Of a DNA stretch of 64,000 nucleotides, positions 9,007 to 18,471 are shown piece after piece; positions within the stretch are counted from its first letter, which is position 1, and the number at the start of each line of letters is the position of its first letter. Position numbers and translations under genes: made by a program. The notes below the pieces were generated by a model. That model was not told the DNA's origin. It searched no databases and saw only the letters and a program-made list of their open reading frames with translations. The stretch is from Gammaproteobacteria bacterium (GTDB lineage Bacteria; Pseudomonadota; Gammaproteobacteria; Pseudomonadales; Alcanivoracaceae), in assembly GCA_018067045.1 (NCBI GenBank), contig JAGPVL010000017.1, positions 124,001 to 188,000 on the forward strand. Reading direction: 5' to 3'.

Positions 9007-9477
9007 TTATGCTCTTTTCCGGCGGATATAAAGTGTCTTGTCGACACGGGCGACGAGGTTATTTTCTTCATCGCGAATTTCGACAGGCCACACTGGCAGA
9101 AACTTATCGCCGTTGGCGGTTGCTTGGCGGACTTCATCGAGCATGGCGTCAGTGAGCACAAAGGTGGCGCTGACCTTGCCTTTTCCCGGTTTGATAAAGT
9201 CGATATACGCAGCTTTATCCCATACAACGTAATCGCGGCCAAGGTTCTGCATCAGCATCAACATATAAAATGGATCGACCATACTGTAGAGCGAGCCGCC
9301 AAAATGGGTGCCAACATAATTAGTGTTGTACCAACGTAGATTCATTTCGACGGTGATCTGGCGATAGTCTTCGCTTAGCTCCTTAATACTGACGCCGGCG
9401 CCGAGGTAGGGCGCGTAAATACCAAGCGCTCGGCGGGTGCCATTAGCGCCTTTGAATAAGCGCTTCAGAAGGCTCAT
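9007..9477 (-). CDS. DUF4442 hotdog-fold thioesterase-like protein
   Basis: The 156-residue protein matches the DUF4442 family, a hotdog fold close to acyl-CoA thioesterases. Visible blocks are WYNTNYVGTHFGGSLYSMVDPFYM in the central helix region and VWDKAAYIDFIKPGKGKVSA in the following strands. A cytosolic role on acyl-CoA is likely but unproven, and no classical catalytic Asp/Glu assignment is safe from sequence alone. Its ATG overlaps the stop of the DUF349 gene by four bases (ATGA), so the genes are translationally coupled. Confidence 0.8.
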   Translation of the reverse strand: MSLLKRLFKGANGTRRALGIYAPYLGAGVSIKELSEDYRQITVEMNLRWYNTNYVGTHFGGSLYSMVDPFYMLMLMQNLGRDYVVWDKAAYIDFIKPGKGKVSATFVLTDAMLDEVRQATANGDKFLPVWPVEIRDEENNLVARVDKTLYIRRKRA

Positions 9478-12266
9478 CGTTTTGGTTCCAGCGTCGTCAG
9501 GGCAGCGATCAGCCTCGCTTTGGCGGCGCTGCTAAGGCCGTCTGCAATAACCGCTGACTTTTCCTTCAGAATGTTGGTGACGCTTTCCATTGCGCTACGC
9601 TGGTTGCCACCGGTCATGGCTTGTTGTAGTTGCTTCAATTGCCACTGCATGCGTTCATCGCGTGCATCTTCTGGCGAGTCGCAACCGACGGCAAACTCTA
9701 TGGAGACCGCAAGTTCACGATGAGCAGGGCTTTCCGGTTGCTCTGTGCTGCCTCGCACTTGTTCGATCAGCGTGTGCCAGCGTTGCCAAGCTGGCTGCCA
9801 TTGCTTGAGCTGCTTTAATTGTTGTAGTGCGTCTTGACGATGTTGGTCTAGTTGTTTTTCTCTGCTTGGGCACGGCAGAGCAGCCAGTTCACTCGCCTGC
9901 TGTTGCAGTGCCGAGAGATTGTTGACGGCGTCATCTGCGTCGAGTGCTTGGGTAAACGCTTTCAGCGCGGCGTTAAGCACGGACGTTTGGCCCTGCATCT
10001 GTTCTTTGTAGTCTTTGCGTTGCTGATCCAGTTGTTGAAATAGCTGATCGCCGAGCTTACGAAATTTCTTATGTAGGCTGTGATAGCGACCGGCCTGAAC
10101 CCAGCCAGCATTCTTCCAGCGCGCCTGTAATGCTTTGAACTGGTCAACACTGTCACGGCTGTTTTCTTGTTCGAGTAATGCTTGTGCGGAGGCTATAATG
10201 CCCTCCAATGAAGCGCTATTGGTATCACTGGTTTGTTTGAGCTTTTCATCCAGTGTGGTGAGCAGCTTGCTAAATGCTCTGCCGAGGTCGCGTATCTCAG
10301 TAAAGTTAATAGGCTGGTGACTTTTCCATTCATTCGGCGCGGTGCGACGAATTTCCAAAATGCTTGGCCAGTCGGCATTTTCCCAGTCTTGCGCTTCAAT
10401 AAACGTTTTTAGCTGATTAACCAGTGCTTTACGTTTCTTCATGTTTTCTTTGCGCAGGGCGTCTATTTCGCGAAAGTGCTCGCGGCATGGCTCGTAGGCC
10501 TTGTCGGACGCGGCGCGAAAACGATCCCATGAATCTTGGTCGGCATCTTGGTCGGCAGACATCAGTTCTCGCCATGCATCGTGCAGGGCGTGAATAGCAC
10601 CGGCTTTTTCGTCGGCGTCCATACTGCTGTCGACAAGCGCTTCCATGTCGAGACACAGCTGTTCTTTTTTCGGATTAGCGGCGAAGGCTTGCCAGTCGCG
10701 CAGTTCATCCAGCTGTGGTTTGAGTTTGTCGAGCTTGCCTTGCCAGTCAGGTGCGCCGTCTTCGGCTAGTAATGTTTCCGCTTTGCGCCATAGGCGGTTG
10801 GCATGCTTGAGATTGCGCTGACTGAGTTCTCGCTGCAGTGCGCCGAGAACGTTTTGTACCGCTCGATGTTGTTCTTTCTTGTTGTGCTTGGCGACTTTGT
10901 CTTGATCGCTGTCTTGTTTCTTAAGTCGAGTTACTTTTGCCTGTGCAAGTTGTTCAGGCATTGGAAACGTAGAGGGCCAGAGGTTGCGTAACGCGATAAG
11001 CTTTTCTGCGAAAGCATTGTCTGCATCGTTACTAATCTGCGGGCTATCCGTTTCTAGATTAGTTTCTAGAGTGCTGGCTGGGGCGCGTTCCGCTACAGCG
11101 GATTGAGAGAGCGCCTCTTCCGTAGGCGACTCAACGGCATCAGTGTCATTCTCTTCGATGGAAAGCGCTTCGGGCTGTTCGACCACAATGGCGTTTTGTT
11201 CATCTTGCTCATCGTTTAGGTTATTAAGAGTAGCAATATGATCGAAGCACAACTGCCACTGTTGGAGTTTTTCAATAACCTGCTTTTCGATATTGGGATT
11301 AGCGCTGTGTTGTTCTGTTGCCGCGTCCCAGCGATTGCGCTGGGTGGTGATGAGCGCGCGCAAACTATTGCTGTCTTGCCAGCTTTGTTGATCAAGCGTG
11401 GTGTGGATCTGCTGCAATGTGGAGAGTGTTTCACGTTGTTCGAACGCAGCATTCTCAATGGTCAGGGCTAAGTCTTTTTCAGCCTGTACGCTCTGCAATC
11501 GTTGTTGGCAGGCGGCAATGGCGTGGTCGGCTTGCTGTGTTTGTGTTGGGTCTGCGTGTTCACGAACACCGGCCCAGCTGGCGAGCAGTTGGTCGAGGCG
11601 CGGCTGGTATAGGTTGTCGAAAGTGCGGCGTACGTGGGCTTCGAGCTCTTCGACAATATGGCTACAACGCTGGCTGGCTTGTTGTTGTTCGCTGGCCAGA
11701 GTCTGTAGTGCTTTTAGCTTTTCGCGTGCCAAACGTAAGGCGCGTTTGTCGCGACCGGCGCGAATAATTTTTTTCAGCAGCTCAGCGTCGTCAATCCGAT
11801 CGGTGGCGGCTACGCGAGTCGGTTCATCGTGGCCATGCAGAGCGACGTCGACCAGTGCGGCGCCGTCATCGAGACGCTCGATTGCGGCGAGGCGACAGTC
11901 TGCATCGTCGCTGTTGCGCGCGACGTAGCTGAGCACGTCGGCGTTATCCGTGAGGCATATTAGACGGACCCGATTTTCCAGCGTTGGGCCGTGGGCAACT
12001 TGGCCAGAAAGTAATCGCTGGATCTGTTCTGCGGCGACTGTGCGCACGCTGTCATCGCGGTCACGTTGTTGCAGTTTACCGAGCTGGCTGATGTCGAGCA
12101 GACACGCAACCGCGGCGCGGCGAACGCCGGCATCGCTATCGCCGTCGGCGAGGCGGGTAAGAATAGCGCGGTGTTCATCATTGCGGATGTTGAGTTTGCT
12201 GACCGCGATGAGGCGAACAGCGGGATCGCGGTGTTGCCAGCGTGGTTTGATAAGTTGACCGAACAT
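9474..12266 (-). CDS. Large DUF349 coiled-coil protein with N-terminal HEAT-like repeats
   Basis: About 930 residues, almost wholly helical and rich in Gln, Ala and Leu. The first 170 residues carry repeated 'DxDxxVRxAAVxxL'-like units, as in HEAT repeats. The rest is long charged coiled coil with several DUF349 units, visible as repeated W-K/R and 'LWxxW/FKAA'-type stretches (for example DSWDRFRAASDKAYEPCREHF, QFKALQARWKNAGW). Function of the family is unknown; proteins of this size are common in Pseudomonas relatives. I start at ATG 12266 behind AGAGAGAG; an earlier in-frame ATG at 12317 lacks a ribosome site. It is the first gene of a two-gene unit with DUF4442. Confidence 0.8.
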   Translation of the reverse strand: MFGQLIKPRWQHRDPAVRLIAVSKLNIRNDEHRAILTRLADGDSDAGVRRAAVACLLDISQLGKLQQRDRDDSVRTVAAEQIQRLLSGQVAHGPTLENRVRLICLTDNADVLSYVARNSDDADCRLAAIERLDDGAALVDVALHGHDEPTRVAATDRIDDAELLKKIIRAGRDKRALRLAREKLKALQTLASEQQQASQRCSHIVEELEAHVRRTFDNLYQPRLDQLLASWAGVREHADPTQTQQADHAIAACQQRLQSVQAEKDLALTIENAAFEQRETLSTLQQIHTTLDQQSWQDSNSLRALITTQRNRWDAATEQHSANPNIEKQVIEKLQQWQLCFDHIATLNNLNDEQDEQNAIVVEQPEALSIEENDTDAVESPTEEALSQSAVAERAPASTLETNLETDSPQISNDADNAFAEKLIALRNLWPSTFPMPEQLAQAKVTRLKKQDSDQDKVAKHNKKEQHRAVQNVLGALQRELSQRNLKHANRLWRKAETLLAEDGAPDWQGKLDKLKPQLDELRDWQAFAANPKKEQLCLDMEALVDSSMDADEKAGAIHALHDAWRELMSADQDADQDSWDRFRAASDKAYEPCREHFREIDALRKENMKKRKALVNQLKTFIEAQDWENADWPSILEIRRTAPNEWKSHQPINFTEIRDLGRAFSKLLTTLDEKLKQTSDTNSASLEGIIASAQALLEQENSRDSVDQFKALQARWKNAGWVQAGRYHSLHKKFRKLGDQLFQQLDQQRKDYKEQMQGQTSVLNAALKAFTQALDADDAVNNLSALQQQASELAALPCPSREKQLDQHRQDALQQLKQLKQWQPAWQRWHTLIEQVRGSTEQPESPAHRELAVSIEFAVGCDSPEDARDERMQWQLKQLQQAMTGGNQRSAMESVTNILKEKSAVIADGLSSAAKARLIAALTTLEPKR

Positions 12267-12402
12267 TAAAGCTCTCTCTGCGGAGTTTTCAGGCGCATAC
12301 CTTAAGGAACAGGGCATAGCTGGGCAATGTTATTTGCTCTGATGGGGTAACGATAGTGCGATTTTTTCACAAGTGGCGCTGGAAATGTCGTGCTGGACAC
12401 TC

Positions 12403-13413
12403 TTAATAGCGATGAGTGCCAGCCGCGTCGCGCAGCCAGTGCTGCCAATCTTTGCTGAAACGGTCGAAACCGCCGGGCCAGCGCCGCTCGATAAACTGGC
12501 TGGAGCTCGAGCCCAGAGGAGAGTGCTGAGTATTGAGAAGCTCAGCAATAATACTCCGGCCTTGCTTTGAATCCATCAGAAACCAGACCAGAGACCAGCT
12601 TGTGGCGTAGGAGACGCCATCCGCGCCGTTAGCGGTGTACCAGAGGTTATGCGGGGAGTCGATAACGGCGCGTAAGTCCGCAGTAGAGGAGGCCGAAGAG
12701 GAGGCATAGCCGCGTCGTTTGAGTACATACAACCACTGCCTAGAGACTGGAACCTGGGCTCCCAGCCCTGACACCTGCATTTCTTCAAAGTATTCGGCGA
12801 GCCCTTCATTGAGCCATACGGGTACATATTGACCGTGGCTCGCGGAAATAGCGTGAGAGCATTCATGGGTGATGAGCCGTTGTAATTGTCCGGCTGGCAT
12901 GCCCCAGGTGGTAATTTGATTGGTTGCTGGGTTGTAGAAACCCGCAGAGTTTTCCAAAACAGGAGCGACAGTTTGCTGATAGGCGCGATAGGCCTGTTCG
13001 GTGCCGTATATTTCGATACGAAACTCTCGCGTTTGCGGGTATTCGAGATCAAGCGCTTGCTGGTAGATGGTGAAGATCTTGCTGACATAGGCGCCGAGGC
13101 TTTGTTCAACTTTAGGCGGAATGCGGTAAGTCTTACCGTTTGCCTTGCCTATACCTTCGATGACCAATTTAAAAGGTAGAGAAAAGTCGTAGTCTGCGCT
13201 GAGATTTTTCGCGTTGTGTTCGGGGTTAGGGGCGTCACCAAAATGAACGCGACCTTGCTCGTCACGCCATTGGTAAACGCCAGAGGCTAACGGATAAGCG
13301 CCGGCAGCGTTAACGTCAGTGTTAAGACTGACGTTAACGAGAAGCGTGAGCGTGACTAGCGCAATTGTTCGGATAGGCAGGCGTCTTTGTTTACCCAGAT
13401 CTCGCTGATCCAT
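12403..13413 (-). CDS. Secreted zinc metalloprotease-like protein (DUF4124 plus DUF1570-like)
   Basis: 336 residues with a signal peptide ending after VNA (about residue 36). A short DUF4124 domain follows (VYQWRDEQGRVHFGDAP), then a gluzincin-like domain with HECSHAI, a HExxH zinc motif, and the downstream NEGLAEYFE supplying the probable third ligand. A role as periplasmic or secreted peptidase is inferred. Its first 58 bases overlap the end of the acyltransferase gene; the signal peptide begins right at this ATG and AAAGG stands upstream, so the long overlap looks real. Confidence 0.78.
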   Translation of the reverse strand: MDQRDLGKQRRLPIRTIALVTLTLLVNVSLNTDVNAAGAYPLASGVYQWRDEQGRVHFGDAPNPEHNAKNLSADYDFSLPFKLVIEGIGKANGKTYRIPPKVEQSLGAYVSKIFTIYQQALDLEYPQTREFRIEIYGTEQAYRAYQQTVAPVLENSAGFYNPATNQITTWGMPAGQLQRLITHECSHAISASHGQYVPVWLNEGLAEYFEEMQVSGLGAQVPVSRQWLYVLKRRGYASSSASSTADLRAVIDSPHNLWYTANGADGVSYATSWSLVWFLMDSKQGRSIIAELLNTQHSPLGSSSSQFIERRWPGGFDRFSKDWQHWLRDAAGTHRY

Positions 13414-14243
13414 TGCTGAAACCTTTCTCTAAAGTCGGCATCGTTTTCGTAATCGCCGGAGGAGACCCATGTTGGGATTTCTTGCTGACGGACGATAACC
13501 TTAATGTCTTTTATACTGCCGCCCAAAAATGCAAACAGTGTTCTCGGTGCATCTTTAGGATAAACGATGGTGACATCCACAAGCGTTTTCAGCGTGCCGG
13601 CCATTGCCCCCAGTGCGAATGCCGCACCGCCTGACTTAGGTTTGAGTAAATGGCGATAAGGTGACTGCTGCTGTGCTTGTTTGTCCGGAGTAAAGCGTGT
13701 GCCTTCAAGGAAATTCATCACTGATGTAGGAAAATACTCGAATTTTTGGCAGGCCAAGCGGGTGGTCTCAACATCTTTACCTTTGAGCTCTGGGTTTTTT
13801 TCAATCTCAGCGCGGGTGTAGCGTTTCATAAAGGGGAAATCTAGCGCCCACCACGCGAGGCCCAAGAGCGGCACCTTGATAAGCTCTTGCTTAAGAAAGA
13901 ACTTTAGGAGAGGAATGCGGCGATTAAAAATGCGCTGTAGAACGAGGATGTCTGACCAGCTTTGGTGATTACTGACAACAAAGTACCACTGCTTTCTGCT
14001 GAGTCCTTCGAGCCCTTCGACCTGCCAGCGGACGCTACCAAATAACGCGATAATGGCATTGTTATTGGCAATCCAAGCTTCGCTGATGATCACAATCCCT
14101 TTGGATAGCCAGACGCGAATCATTTCAACCGGCAGTATGAGTTTAAGGAGGGCCAGTACATACAGCGGCATGACCATTACAAAGGTATTGATGAACATTG
14201 CCACGAGGGCAACGACGGCGCGGATTTTATGGAGTAGGTTCAT
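13356..14243 (-). CDS. PlsC-type 1-acyl-glycerol-3-phosphate acyltransferase family protein
   Basis: 295 residues with two N-terminal membrane segments (about 8-35 and 45-70). The acyltransferase motifs are NHQSWSD (the HX4D catalytic motif) and FLEGTRFT (substrate-binding EGTR), with a proline motif VTIVYP further on. It resembles the YihG/LCLAT branch rather than the short PlsC. It would acylate lysophosphatidate or a related lysolipid at the inner membrane. It precedes the metalloprotease gene, overlapping it by 58 bases. Confidence 0.87.
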   Translation of the reverse strand: MNLLHKIRAVVALVAMFINTFVMVMPLYVLALLKLILPVEMIRVWLSKGIVIISEAWIANNNAIIALFGSVRWQVEGLEGLSRKQWYFVVSNHQSWSDILVLQRIFNRRIPLLKFFLKQELIKVPLLGLAWWALDFPFMKRYTRAEIEKNPELKGKDVETTRLACQKFEYFPTSVMNFLEGTRFTPDKQAQQQSPYRHLLKPKSGGAAFALGAMAGTLKTLVDVTIVYPKDAPRTLFAFLGGSIKDIKVIVRQQEIPTWVSSGDYENDADFRERFQQWISEIWVNKDACLSEQLR

Positions 14244-14382
14244 GGGGGCTATTAATCCAGAAATCAGTTTCTAAGTGAATGGTCGCAAAGTTCAAAGATT
14301 TTGAGCATCCCCGTCATTGGTATACTCCGCGGTGTTCGCTACTCTGCGGCCACTTACTCGTTATTATGACACGGAGCATATC

Positions 14383-15564
14383 ATGGCTGGACCACTTTCC
14401 TCTCTTAAGGTGCTCGATTTTTCGACCCTGTTGCCAGGTCCGTTTGGCACAATGGTGTTGGCCGATCTTGGCGCTGATATTATTCGGATTGAGTCTCCTA
14501 GTCGTCCAGACATGGTGCGTGCCATGCCGCCAATGATTGGCAATGTTTCCGCTGCACATGCTTATCTGAATCGCTCGAAGCGTTCGGTGGCCATTGATTT
14601 GAAGAAGCCTCAAGGCGTTGAGCTGGTCCATCAGATGGTGAAGGATTACGACATTGTCGTGGAGCAGTTCCGTCCGGGCGTGATGAAAAAGCTCGGCGTG
14701 GATTACGACACCTTGAAGGCGATTAACCCCCGCATCATTTTCTGCTCCATTACCGGTTATGGCCAAGACGGTCCTTATCGTGATCGCGCCGGTCATGATT
14801 TGAACTATTTGGCGATTGCCGGGATGACTAGCTATAACGGACGCCGTAACGGTGGGCCGCAGCCAATGGCCTTTCAGGCGGCTGATGTTGCCGGTGGCTC
14901 ATGTCATGCGGTGATGGCCATTTTAGCGGCGGTGATTCACCGCCAGCAAACGGGAGAGGGGCAGTACATCGATATATCCATGACAGATGCGGCGTTCTCT
15001 ATGCATGCGTTAACGGCCCCTTCGGCGTTGCAAACGGGGGAGAGCCCAGCATTGGAGAGCACTCAGCTGAACGGCGGTTCTTTTTACGACTGCTATGAAA
15101 CAGCAGATGGTCGTTGGTTCTCGGTTGCTGGTCTCGAGCCGCAGTTTTTCGCGCAGTTTTGTATCGCCATTGAGCGCCCGGATTTATCAGGTTTGAGCTT
15201 TGCCATGGCGCCGGAGATTGTCGCTAAGCTGAAAGCAGATATTGCACAGGAAATGAAGAAAAAAACGTTCGCGCAATGGCAGGCGATATTTATCGCTATA
15301 GATTCCTGTTCTGAGCCGGTATTGAACTTTATTGAGGCGAGTGAACATCCACAGATGAAAGCTCGCTCGATGGTTGTAGAGGTTGCCAACGCCAAGGGCG
15401 AAAGCCATCGCCAGGTTGCTTCGCCGTTTAAATTCTCCCGCACTCAGCCAAGTTATCGATTTACTGGGGCAGCGTTAGGTGAGCATACCGATGAGTTGCT
15501 TGCGGAGATTGGTGTTGGCGCAGACGACGTTGAAACGCTAAGAAAAGCGGGCGTGGTGAGCTAG
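14383..15564 (+). CDS. CaiB/BaiF family CoA-transferase
   Basis: 393 residues of the family III CoA-transferase fold. The start GPLSSLKVLDFSTLLPGPFGTMVLADLGADIIRIE is the family's N-terminal Rossmann region, and the catalytic Asp sits in the conserved 'DL(N/S)' segment GHDLNYLA. Members include carnitine, formyl-CoA and alpha-methylacyl-CoA transferases/racemases; the sequence has an alpha-methylacyl-CoA racemase feel but I cannot fix the substrate. ATG 14383 is chosen because GGAG lies seven bases upstream. The gene stands alone and ends at a strong two-way terminator. Confidence 0.87.
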   Translation: MAGPLSSLKVLDFSTLLPGPFGTMVLADLGADIIRIESPSRPDMVRAMPPMIGNVSAAHAYLNRSKRSVAIDLKKPQGVELVHQMVKDYDIVVEQFRPGVMKKLGVDYDTLKAINPRIIFCSITGYGQDGPYRDRAGHDLNYLAIAGMTSYNGRRNGGPQPMAFQAADVAGGSCHAVMAILAAVIHRQQTGEGQYIDISMTDAAFSMHALTAPSALQTGESPALESTQLNGGSFYDCYETADGRWFSVAGLEPQFFAQFCIAIERPDLSGLSFAMAPEIVAKLKADIAQEMKKKTFAQWQAIFIAIDSCSEPVLNFIEASEHPQMKARSMVVEVANAKGESHRQVASPFKFSRTQPSYRFTGAALGEHTDELLAEIGVGADDVETLRKAGVVS

Positions 15565-15583
15565 TCTTGATCTGTGTTCAGTA

Positions 15584-15623
15584 GCCATAAAAAAACGCGG
15601 TATTAACCGCGTTTTTTTATGGC
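15584..15623. terminator. Bidirectional terminator, 18-bp perfect stem
   Basis: Arms 15584-15601 and 15606-15623 pair perfectly around the loop ATTA, with A7 and T7 tracts inside the stem next to the GC core CGCGG. It separates the CoA-transferase from the converging SH3-domain gene. Confidence 0.92.
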
Positions 15624-15675
15624 TGCCACAGCAAGGCTCTTTAGCATATAACGGCCAAAAACATCGTCGTAAGGG

Positions 15676-16335
15676 TTACGCCCAGCTGTTGTTGCGTTTG
15701 CCCGAGCGGCCCTTGAGTAACCAGCCGACCATGCTACCTGCGAATAAAATCAAGCAGCCGATCAGCCATTGGCTTGAGGTTTTGTCGCCTCTGAGCATGG
15801 CATTTTCTGCCTGTGTTGTGTCGAGCTGAGTGCGAAGCGTCACAAGCTCTTCGTTCAGTTTTCGGTTCGCTTGATCGAGTCGAATGGGATCCGCAGCAAC
15901 ATCTTTTAAGGTTGAGAGTTCTTTCTGACGAGTAGAGAGGGAGTTATCGAGCTGTTTGTTCTCGCCAGAGAGTTTATCGCGCTGCTGTGTAACATCTCGC
16001 AGTTGGCTTTGACTGTCGTTGAACTGGCTGCGCAACTGTTCATATTTCTTTTCAAGCTGCTCAAGCTTAATGCCTGCCGTTGGCGTGCGATTAAGGTAGC
16101 GAGCATTAATATAGCCTTCTACTTCGCCGTAACGAATTTTAGCCCACTCGTTACCCGCTTCCATTTCGAGGATTTCGACACTGGTGCCGGTTTTGAGGCC
16201 GCGGTGCAGAATTTTGTAGGTCGCGCCGGCACCGGCACGGACAGGTACATAGAGATCGTCCCCGATCCAGCCTGTTGCAGCGTGCAAGGATCCGCTGGCG
16301 AGCAGAAAGAAAAGGGGAAGTAGCATCTTGCGCAT
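15676..16335 (-). CDS. TIGR04211/YgiM-like SH3 domain protein
   Basis: 219 residues: signal peptide (1-19, ending LHA), a bacterial SH3 domain (about 22-85, with VPVRAGAGATYKILHRGLKTG and the GYINARYL ending), a coiled coil (95-185) and one C-terminal membrane helix (about 188-208) followed by a basic tail. This is the exact domain order of E. coli YgiM and the TIGR04211 family, anchored in the inner membrane with the SH3 domain in the periplasm, probably binding cell-wall peptides. The exact function is not known. Confidence 0.87.
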   Translation of the reverse strand: MRKMLLPLFFLLASGSLHAATGWIGDDLYVPVRAGAGATYKILHRGLKTGTSVEILEMEAGNEWAKIRYGEVEGYINARYLNRTPTAGIKLEQLEKKYEQLRSQFNDSQSQLRDVTQQRDKLSGENKQLDNSLSTRQKELSTLKDVAADPIRLDQANRKLNEELVTLRTQLDTTQAENAMLRGDKTSSQWLIGCLILFAGSMVGWLLKGRSGKRNNSWA

Positions 16336-16432
16336 GGAATGGCTCCTGTTTAGACGGCGTTAGGATGGGCGCACGCCAATAAAGTTAGACGCGCACTAAG
16401 ATAGGTGCGCATCAATAAAGTTTCAGCGGTTT

Positions 16433-16729
16433 CTAAAAAACTTTCTTAAAGGGTTTAACGACGACCCGTTCATAGACGCCGGCAGCAATATAGGGGTCGG
16501 CGTCGGCCCACTGTTTTGCGTCTGTCAGTGAGTCGAAGCTGGCGACCACCAATGATCCGCTGAAACCGGCTTCGCCTGGATTTTCATCGTCGATAGCAGG
16601 ATGCGGTCCAGCGATCAGCAGTCGCTGCTCTTGATTGAGCGCTTCTAAGCGTGCGAGGTGTGCAGCGCGTGCGCCCAGGCGTTTTTCCAGTGAGTTAGCG
16701 ATGTCTTCGCTAATAATGGCGTACCACAT
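16433..16729 (-). CDS. yciI: YciI family protein
   Basis: 98 residues of the dimeric ferredoxin-like YciI fold, with [17 protein letters not shown] at the start, the conserved HLARLEAL histidine, and the [17 protein letters not shown] end. The His and Asp of the family line a small pocket, but its reaction is unknown. Its ATG shares one base with the stop of yciB (TAATG), so it is translated from the same message. Confidence 0.9.
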   Translation of the reverse strand: MWYAIISEDIANSLEKRLGARAAHLARLEALNQEQRLLIAGPHPAIDDENPGEAGFSGSLVVASFDSLTDAKQWADADPYIAAGVYERVVVKPFKKVF

Positions 16730-17421
16730 TATTCCGCTTCCTTCTTTTGCGCACTGAGTTCGCTCTGACTCAGGCTGTCGTCGTGCTCATGCTGCTGTTC
16801 TTCTTTAATTTCTTTGGCAGTAGGTTGATCGTGCATCAGTTGCTCACGGTCCGCTGCGGGCATATTGCGCCAGATGTAATAGAGCATGGTTGGGTAAAAA
16901 ATGAAGTTACTCAGGGTCATGCCGATCAATTTGAACTTCACCCAGAAGTCAGTGCTGAAGTGGTAGGCCACATAGAGGTTCGCGCAGGCGAGAAAGGCAT
17001 AATAGGCGGCAAAGGCGAAATTAGTGACGGTCCAGTAGCGCGGGGCGACGGGGATGACGCGGCCGAAGGTGGATTGCATACCGCCTTCGCCTAAGCGTTG
17101 CAGTAAGTTGCGCCCTGGGGTGAAGTGGCCGATAAACAGCACGCCGGCGAGGGTGTAGTAGATGATGCTGGTGCGCCACTTAATGAAGGCTTCGTCATTT
17201 AAGAACAGCGTTAAACCACCGAAGACCAAGGTGAATGCCAGCACAAGCAGATGCATTCGTTGCACTTTGCGCCAGATAACCCAACCTAAGATGACCTGCA
17301 GCGAGCAGGCGACTATGATGCCCCACGTGGCGAGCATGATGTCTGGCTTATTGTCAGCGCCACCGTAGAAGTACAAGCTGAAAAATACCAGAACCGGAAA
17401 GTAGTCAAAAAGTTGTTTCAT
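16729..17421 (-). CDS. yciB: Inner-membrane-spanning protein YciB (septation protein A family)
   Basis: About 230 residues with five or six membrane helices. It starts with the family phrase [14 protein letters not shown], and [30 protein letters not shown] is the family core. The last 35 residues form a charged, hydrophilic tail not common to all members. YciB helps envelope synthesis and septation. The ATG at 17421 fits the family; a longer frame reaching 17718 runs into the opposite gene and is not used. Only 27 bases separate its start from the divergent PHP gene, so both promoters probably reach into the opposite coding region. Confidence 0.9.
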   Translation of the reverse strand: MKQLFDYFPVLVFFSLYFYGGADNKPDIMLATWGIIVACSLQVILGWVIWRKVQRMHLLVLAFTLVFGGLTLFLNDEAFIKWRTSIIYYTLAGVLFIGHFTPGRNLLQRLGEGGMQSTFGRVIPVAPRYWTVTNFAFAAYYAFLACANLYVAYHFSTDFWVKFKLIGMTLSNFIFYPTMLYYIWRNMPAADREQLMHDQPTAKEIKEEQQHEHDDSLSQSELSAQKKEAE

Positions 17422-17448
17422 GAACCCGCCCAATACAAAGAAGGCCAG

Positions 17449-18318
17449 ATGGTAAAGGAAAAGAACCCCTGCTTCGACTTCCATTGTCACAGTACTGCCT
17501 CTGACGGCGCGCTGGCGCCAGCTGATCTGGTCGCGCGTGCGGCTGGGGCGGGCGTTCGGTGCCTGGCATTGACCGATCACGATACGTTGGCTGGGCTGGA
17601 AGAGGCTGGCGCCGCGGCGCGTGAACATGGCATGCAGCTCGTGCCTGGCATCGAGGTGTCTGTGCAGTGGACGAGCCGTGAGCTCCATATTATCGGCCTG
17701 GCATTTGATCCGCAGCACCCAGCGATGCTCGCGTTAGTGGATTATCAGCAGCAGGCCCGAGTTGCACGGGCTGAGAAAATCGGCCGAAAATTGGATAAGG
17801 CCGCTTGCATGACAGGCGCTTACGAGAAGGCGGTGGCGCTGTCTGGGCAGGTGGCACCGGGGCGTCCGTGGTTCGCGCAGGTGCTGGTGAGCGAGGGTAA
17901 GGTGCGTACCGATCAACATGCCTTTAATCGATTCCTGAAGCAGGGGCAGTCGGCGTTTGTGAAAACGCCGTGGTTGACCGTCGAACAGGCGGTTGGCGCG
18001 ATTACCGAGGCGGGTGGCGTGGCCGCTTTGGCCCATCCGCTTAGTTACGGCATGACCCGAAAAAAACTGCGCTCGTTTTTGGCAGACTTTGTTGAGGCCG
18101 GTGGGCAGGGACTAGAGATGCTGATGCCGCGTCTTAATCCAAATCAAGTGCTCACACTGAACGAATGTTTGCGCGATTTTGATCTGCTTGCATCAGGTGG
18201 CTCGGATTTTCACTCACCGCAGCAGCTCTGGTTAGAGCTGGGACGTATACCACCTGTGCCGGACAATGTTGTGCCGATTTGGCAGGCATTTGCGCCTGAG
18301 CGCGCCTTGGCTTTCTAG
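17449..18318 (+). CDS. PHP domain phosphoesterase, RNase AM (Rnm/YciV/TrpH) family
   Basis: 289 residues of the PHP fold. The metal-binding motifs stand in order: FDFHCHSTASDG near the start, LTDHDT, EVSVQW, AHPLSYG in the middle, and GGSDFHSP near the end. In E. coli the homologue removes nucleotides 5'-3' from short RNA, including 3',5'-bisphosphate nucleotides and rRNA precursors. AGAAGG lies just before the ATG at 17449; an in-frame TTG at 17413 overlapping yciB is less likely. It is followed by yciO, as in E. coli. Confidence 0.88.
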   Translation: MVKEKNPCFDFHCHSTASDGALAPADLVARAAGAGVRCLALTDHDTLAGLEEAGAAAREHGMQLVPGIEVSVQWTSRELHIIGLAFDPQHPAMLALVDYQQQARVARAEKIGRKLDKAACMTGAYEKAVALSGQVAPGRPWFAQVLVSEGKVRTDQHAFNRFLKQGQSAFVKTPWLTVEQAVGAITEAGGVAALAHPLSYGMTRKKLRSFLADFVEAGGQGLEMLMPRLNPNQVLTLNECLRDFDLLASGGSDFHSPQQLWLELGRIPPVPDNVVPIWQAFAPERALAF

Positions 18319-18471
18319 CCCGCTGTCCTTCTTTTCCGGTCTAGATATCGTTTGTGCCTCCCAAAAATCCGAAAAGCGGAGGCATGGAGCAGGTTTCTGG
18401 TAAACGTAACGCACAGACAGTCGCCTGTGTGGCTTGCGCAAACTGGGCAACAGCCCCAGAATGCCCATCTC

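Noticed and set aside
8551-9339. Open frames across the REPIN units and the DUF4442 gene
   Set aside because: They follow repeat DNA or the antisense of the well-supported DUF4442 gene.
16729-17718. A 329-residue YciB starting at 17718
   Set aside because: The extra 99 residues are antisense to the PHP domain gene and the family start MKQLFDYFP lies at 17421.
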